A stretch of DNA of 7,972 nt, from contig JBMSMG010000071.1 in NCBI GenBank assembly GCA_049421025.1, positions 1-7,972 of the forward strand, written 5' to 3'. The stretch's first letter is position 1, and each line of letters opens with the position of its first letter. The position numbers and the translations under genes are program-made. Shown here one piece after another: positions 7,306 through 7,972 of the stretch. Under the pieces are notes generated by a model. That model saw only the letters and a list, made by a program, of their open reading frames with translations, ran no database searches and had not been told where the DNA came from. This stretch comes from RGUW01 sp049421025. Its GTDB lineage: Bacteria > Cyanobacteriota > Cyanobacteriia > PCC-6307 > Cyanobiaceae.

Positions 7306-7521
7306 ATGACCAAGCTCCAGTACCGCGGCGTTGCCTATGACAACGCCACCCATGAACAGCTCCCCACCAACCCGGTGGAGCACGTGTACCGCGGCCAGCA
7401 CTTCGAAGCTCCCCTGAGCCACGAAGCTGCTCCCGTTGATACTGAGGTTGAGCTGCAGTATCGCGGCCAGCACTACCACCACCAGGCCGCCGAAGCTGCC
7501 GATCAAGTCAACAACGGCTGA
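7306..7521 (+). CDS. DUF4278 domain small protein with three YRG repeats
   Basis: This 71-residue hydrophilic protein has no signal peptide or membrane segment. It opens with KLQYRGVAYDN, the DUF4278 signature found in many cyanobacterial small proteins. The tyrosine-arginine-glycine core recurs three times, at residues 6-8, 28-30 and 52-54. The second and third copies share YRGQH followed by an aromatic residue. The rest is rich in His, Glu and Ala. Nothing catalytic is seen and the function is unknown to me. It has its own ribosome binding site (GAGG, 9 bases before ATG), a long upstream region and a strong terminator 26 bases after its stop, so it is probably monocistronic. It diverges from amt1, and shared nitrogen control is possible but unproven. 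Confidence is high that it is a gene, fair for the family. Confidence 0.88.
   Translation: MTKLQYRGVAYDNATHEQLPTNPVEHVYRGQHFEAPLSHEAAPVDTEVELQYRGQHYHHQAAEAADQVNNG
7390..7474 (+). repeat. 13-base direct repeat inside the DUF4278 gene
   Basis: CGCGGCCAGCACT occurs at 7390-7402 and 7462-7474, exactly 72 bases (24 codons) apart and in frame. It encodes the second and third YRGQH motifs. A shorter related copy (TACCGCGGC) starts at 7321. This suggests the protein grew by internal duplication. Confidence 0.8.
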
Positions 7522-7547
7522 ACGGTTACAACGGCGACGTCACCTTT

Positions 7548-7581
7548 AGGCTCCCCCCTCTCTACTGGGGGGAGCCTTTTT
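7548..7581 (+). terminator. Rho-independent terminator after the DUF4278 gene
   Basis: AGGCTCCCCCC (7548-7558) pairs perfectly with GGGGGGAGCCT (7567-7577) over 11 bp around an 8-base loop, followed by a run of five T ending at 7581. It is the strongest hairpin in the window. Confidence 0.95.
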
Positions 7582-7589
7582 GCTGCTCC

Positions 7590-7817
7590 ATGACCGATCT
7601 GGCACTGCTTGAGCTGGATGGTTCCTATCTGCTGCAGCCGCGATCGATCGTCGGCCTGCTCTGGCTGCAGACCCATTTCGAACCGCAAAGTTGGGATCTG
7701 ATCTGCTCAGGCAAGGTGCGCCTGAGTGCAGCGACGCGTTCTGCCCTTTGTGCCGATGCCAAGAGCGCAGGCCTGCACCTGAGCTGCCTGGCAGCACCCA
7801 AGCCGGTCGCCGGCTGA
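7590..7817 (+). CDS. Conserved-looking hypothetical small protein, 75 residues
   Basis: I do not recognise a named family. The 75-residue product begins MTDLALLELDGSYLLQPRS, continues GLLWLQTHFE (22-31) and a WDLICSG segment with C39, and has a second Cys in ALCADA (C54). It has mixed hydrophobic character, no signal peptide, no clear membrane helix and no metal-binding motif. Composition and codon use look like real coding sequence of this genome, and I have an unsupported impression that related short proteins occur in other marine Synechococcus. The ATG is 8 bases beyond the T-tract of a strong terminator and has no Shine-Dalgarno. Expression would need readthrough, a promoter inside the terminator region or a near-leaderless transcript. 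The overlapping minus-strand frame looks like a shadow. It converges on the phycobilisome gene. Confidence 0.65.
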   Translation: MTDLALLELDGSYLLQPRSIVGLLWLQTHFEPQSWDLICSGKVRLSAATRSALCADAKSAGLHLSCLAAPKPVAG

Positions 7818-7831
7818 TCGAAACAGGCCTT

Positions 7832-7845
7832 GCTGCCTCGGCAGC
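7832..7845 (+). other. Small GC-rich hairpin after the 75-residue gene
   Basis: GCTGCC and GGCAGC form a 6 bp stem around two bases, 14 bases after the stop. It has no T-tract, so it is at best a weak 3' end structure. Confidence 0.3.
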
Positions 7846-7859
7846 GGCAGTTAATACGT

Positions 7860-7895
7860 AAAAAGTCCCTGACCGCCAAGGCAGCTAGGGACTTT
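7860..7895 (-). terminator. Rho-independent terminator of the phycobilisome beta-subunit gene
   Basis: On the minus strand AAAGTCCCT (7895-7887) pairs with AGGGACTTT (7870-7862). The 9 bp stem encloses 16 bases with a small GCC/GGC inner stem and is followed by a T run (five T in all at 7864-7860). It starts 28 bases after the stop of the leftward gene at the window edge. Confidence 0.85.
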
Positions 7896-7922
7896 GAAGA
7901 TCGCCTTGAGCCGTGATGTGGC

Positions 7923-7972
7923 TCAGGCCACAGCAGCGGCAGCGCGATCGAAGTAGGTGCCGATTTCGCTCA
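7923..7972 (-). CDS. cpcB: Phycobilisome beta subunit, probably phycocyanin beta; C-terminal 15 residues only
   Basis: Only the end of the gene is present: SEIGTYFDRAAAAVA and the stop, preceded by two bases (TG) of a further codon. This tail is very close to the C-terminus of cyanobacterial C-phycocyanin beta (pattern SE-x-G-x-YFD-K/R-AAAAVA). It differs from my memory of phycoerythrin beta, allophycocyanin and alpha subunits, which end differently. The product would be a bilin-carrying antenna protein of the phycobilisome rods. A terminator follows directly, so no cpcA lies downstream, although beta then alpha is the usual order. Fifteen residues are little to judge by, and another beta-type subunit (R-phycocyanin RpcB or a phycoerythrin) is possible. 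Confidence 0.72.
   Translation of the reverse strand, partial: SEIGTYFDRAAAAVA

Noticed and set aside
6989..7313. Minus-strand frames upstream of amt1 (7279-6989 and 7313-7101)
   Set aside because: They cross the amt1 promoter candidate and the DUF4278 start, have no ribosome binding site and no recognisable motif.
7625..7879. An 84-codon minus-strand frame opposite the 75-residue gene
   Set aside because: It would overlap the beta-subunit terminator, and its Arg/Cys-rich product looks like a shadow. The + strand reading is more protein-like.

Overview
The window looks like a chromosomal segment of a picocyanobacterium of the Synechococcus/Cyanobium group. The evidence is direct: a cyanobacterial-type NAD(P)H-quinone oxidoreductase subunit B (ndhB), a DUF4278 small protein, an Amt1-type ammonium transporter, and at the right edge the last residues of a phycobilisome beta subunit that reads like phycocyanin beta. 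Base composition is GC-rich in all genes. Initiation sites mostly lack a Shine-Dalgarno sequence, which fits this group. The genus assignment is inference from protein resemblance, not from a search.

Layout from left to right. The 5' part of topA (DNA topoisomerase I) runs leftward off the window. ndhB diverges from it across a 142 bp spacer rich in small inverted repeats. One base after ndhB comes a MacB/LolD-like ABC ATPase with no permease in view. Converging on it from the right is a two-gene leftward unit: a secreted M23 (LytM) peptidase whose stop codon overlaps the start of a DUF2252 protein (ATGA overlap). Upstream of that unit a strong intrinsic terminator closes the leftward amt1 gene. 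A 363 bp intergenic stretch separates amt1 from a rightward 71-residue DUF4278 protein. It carries a possible NtcA-type promoter for amt1, an AT-rich segment and several inverted repeats, including a perfect 10 bp one. A near-perfect terminator follows the DUF4278 gene, and a 75-residue hypothetical protein starts only 8 bases beyond its T-tract. The leftward phycobilisome beta gene with its own terminator closes the window.

Functionally this is mostly core genome: DNA topology, photosynthetic/respiratory cyclic electron flow, nitrogen uptake and light harvesting. The less understood parts are the coupled M23-DUF2252 pair, the orphan ABC ATPase, and the amt1-DUF4278 intergenic region with the two small proteins after it. 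I see no mobile element, CRISPR array, tRNA, rRNA or clear horizontally acquired island, and no complete novel defence or biosynthetic system.
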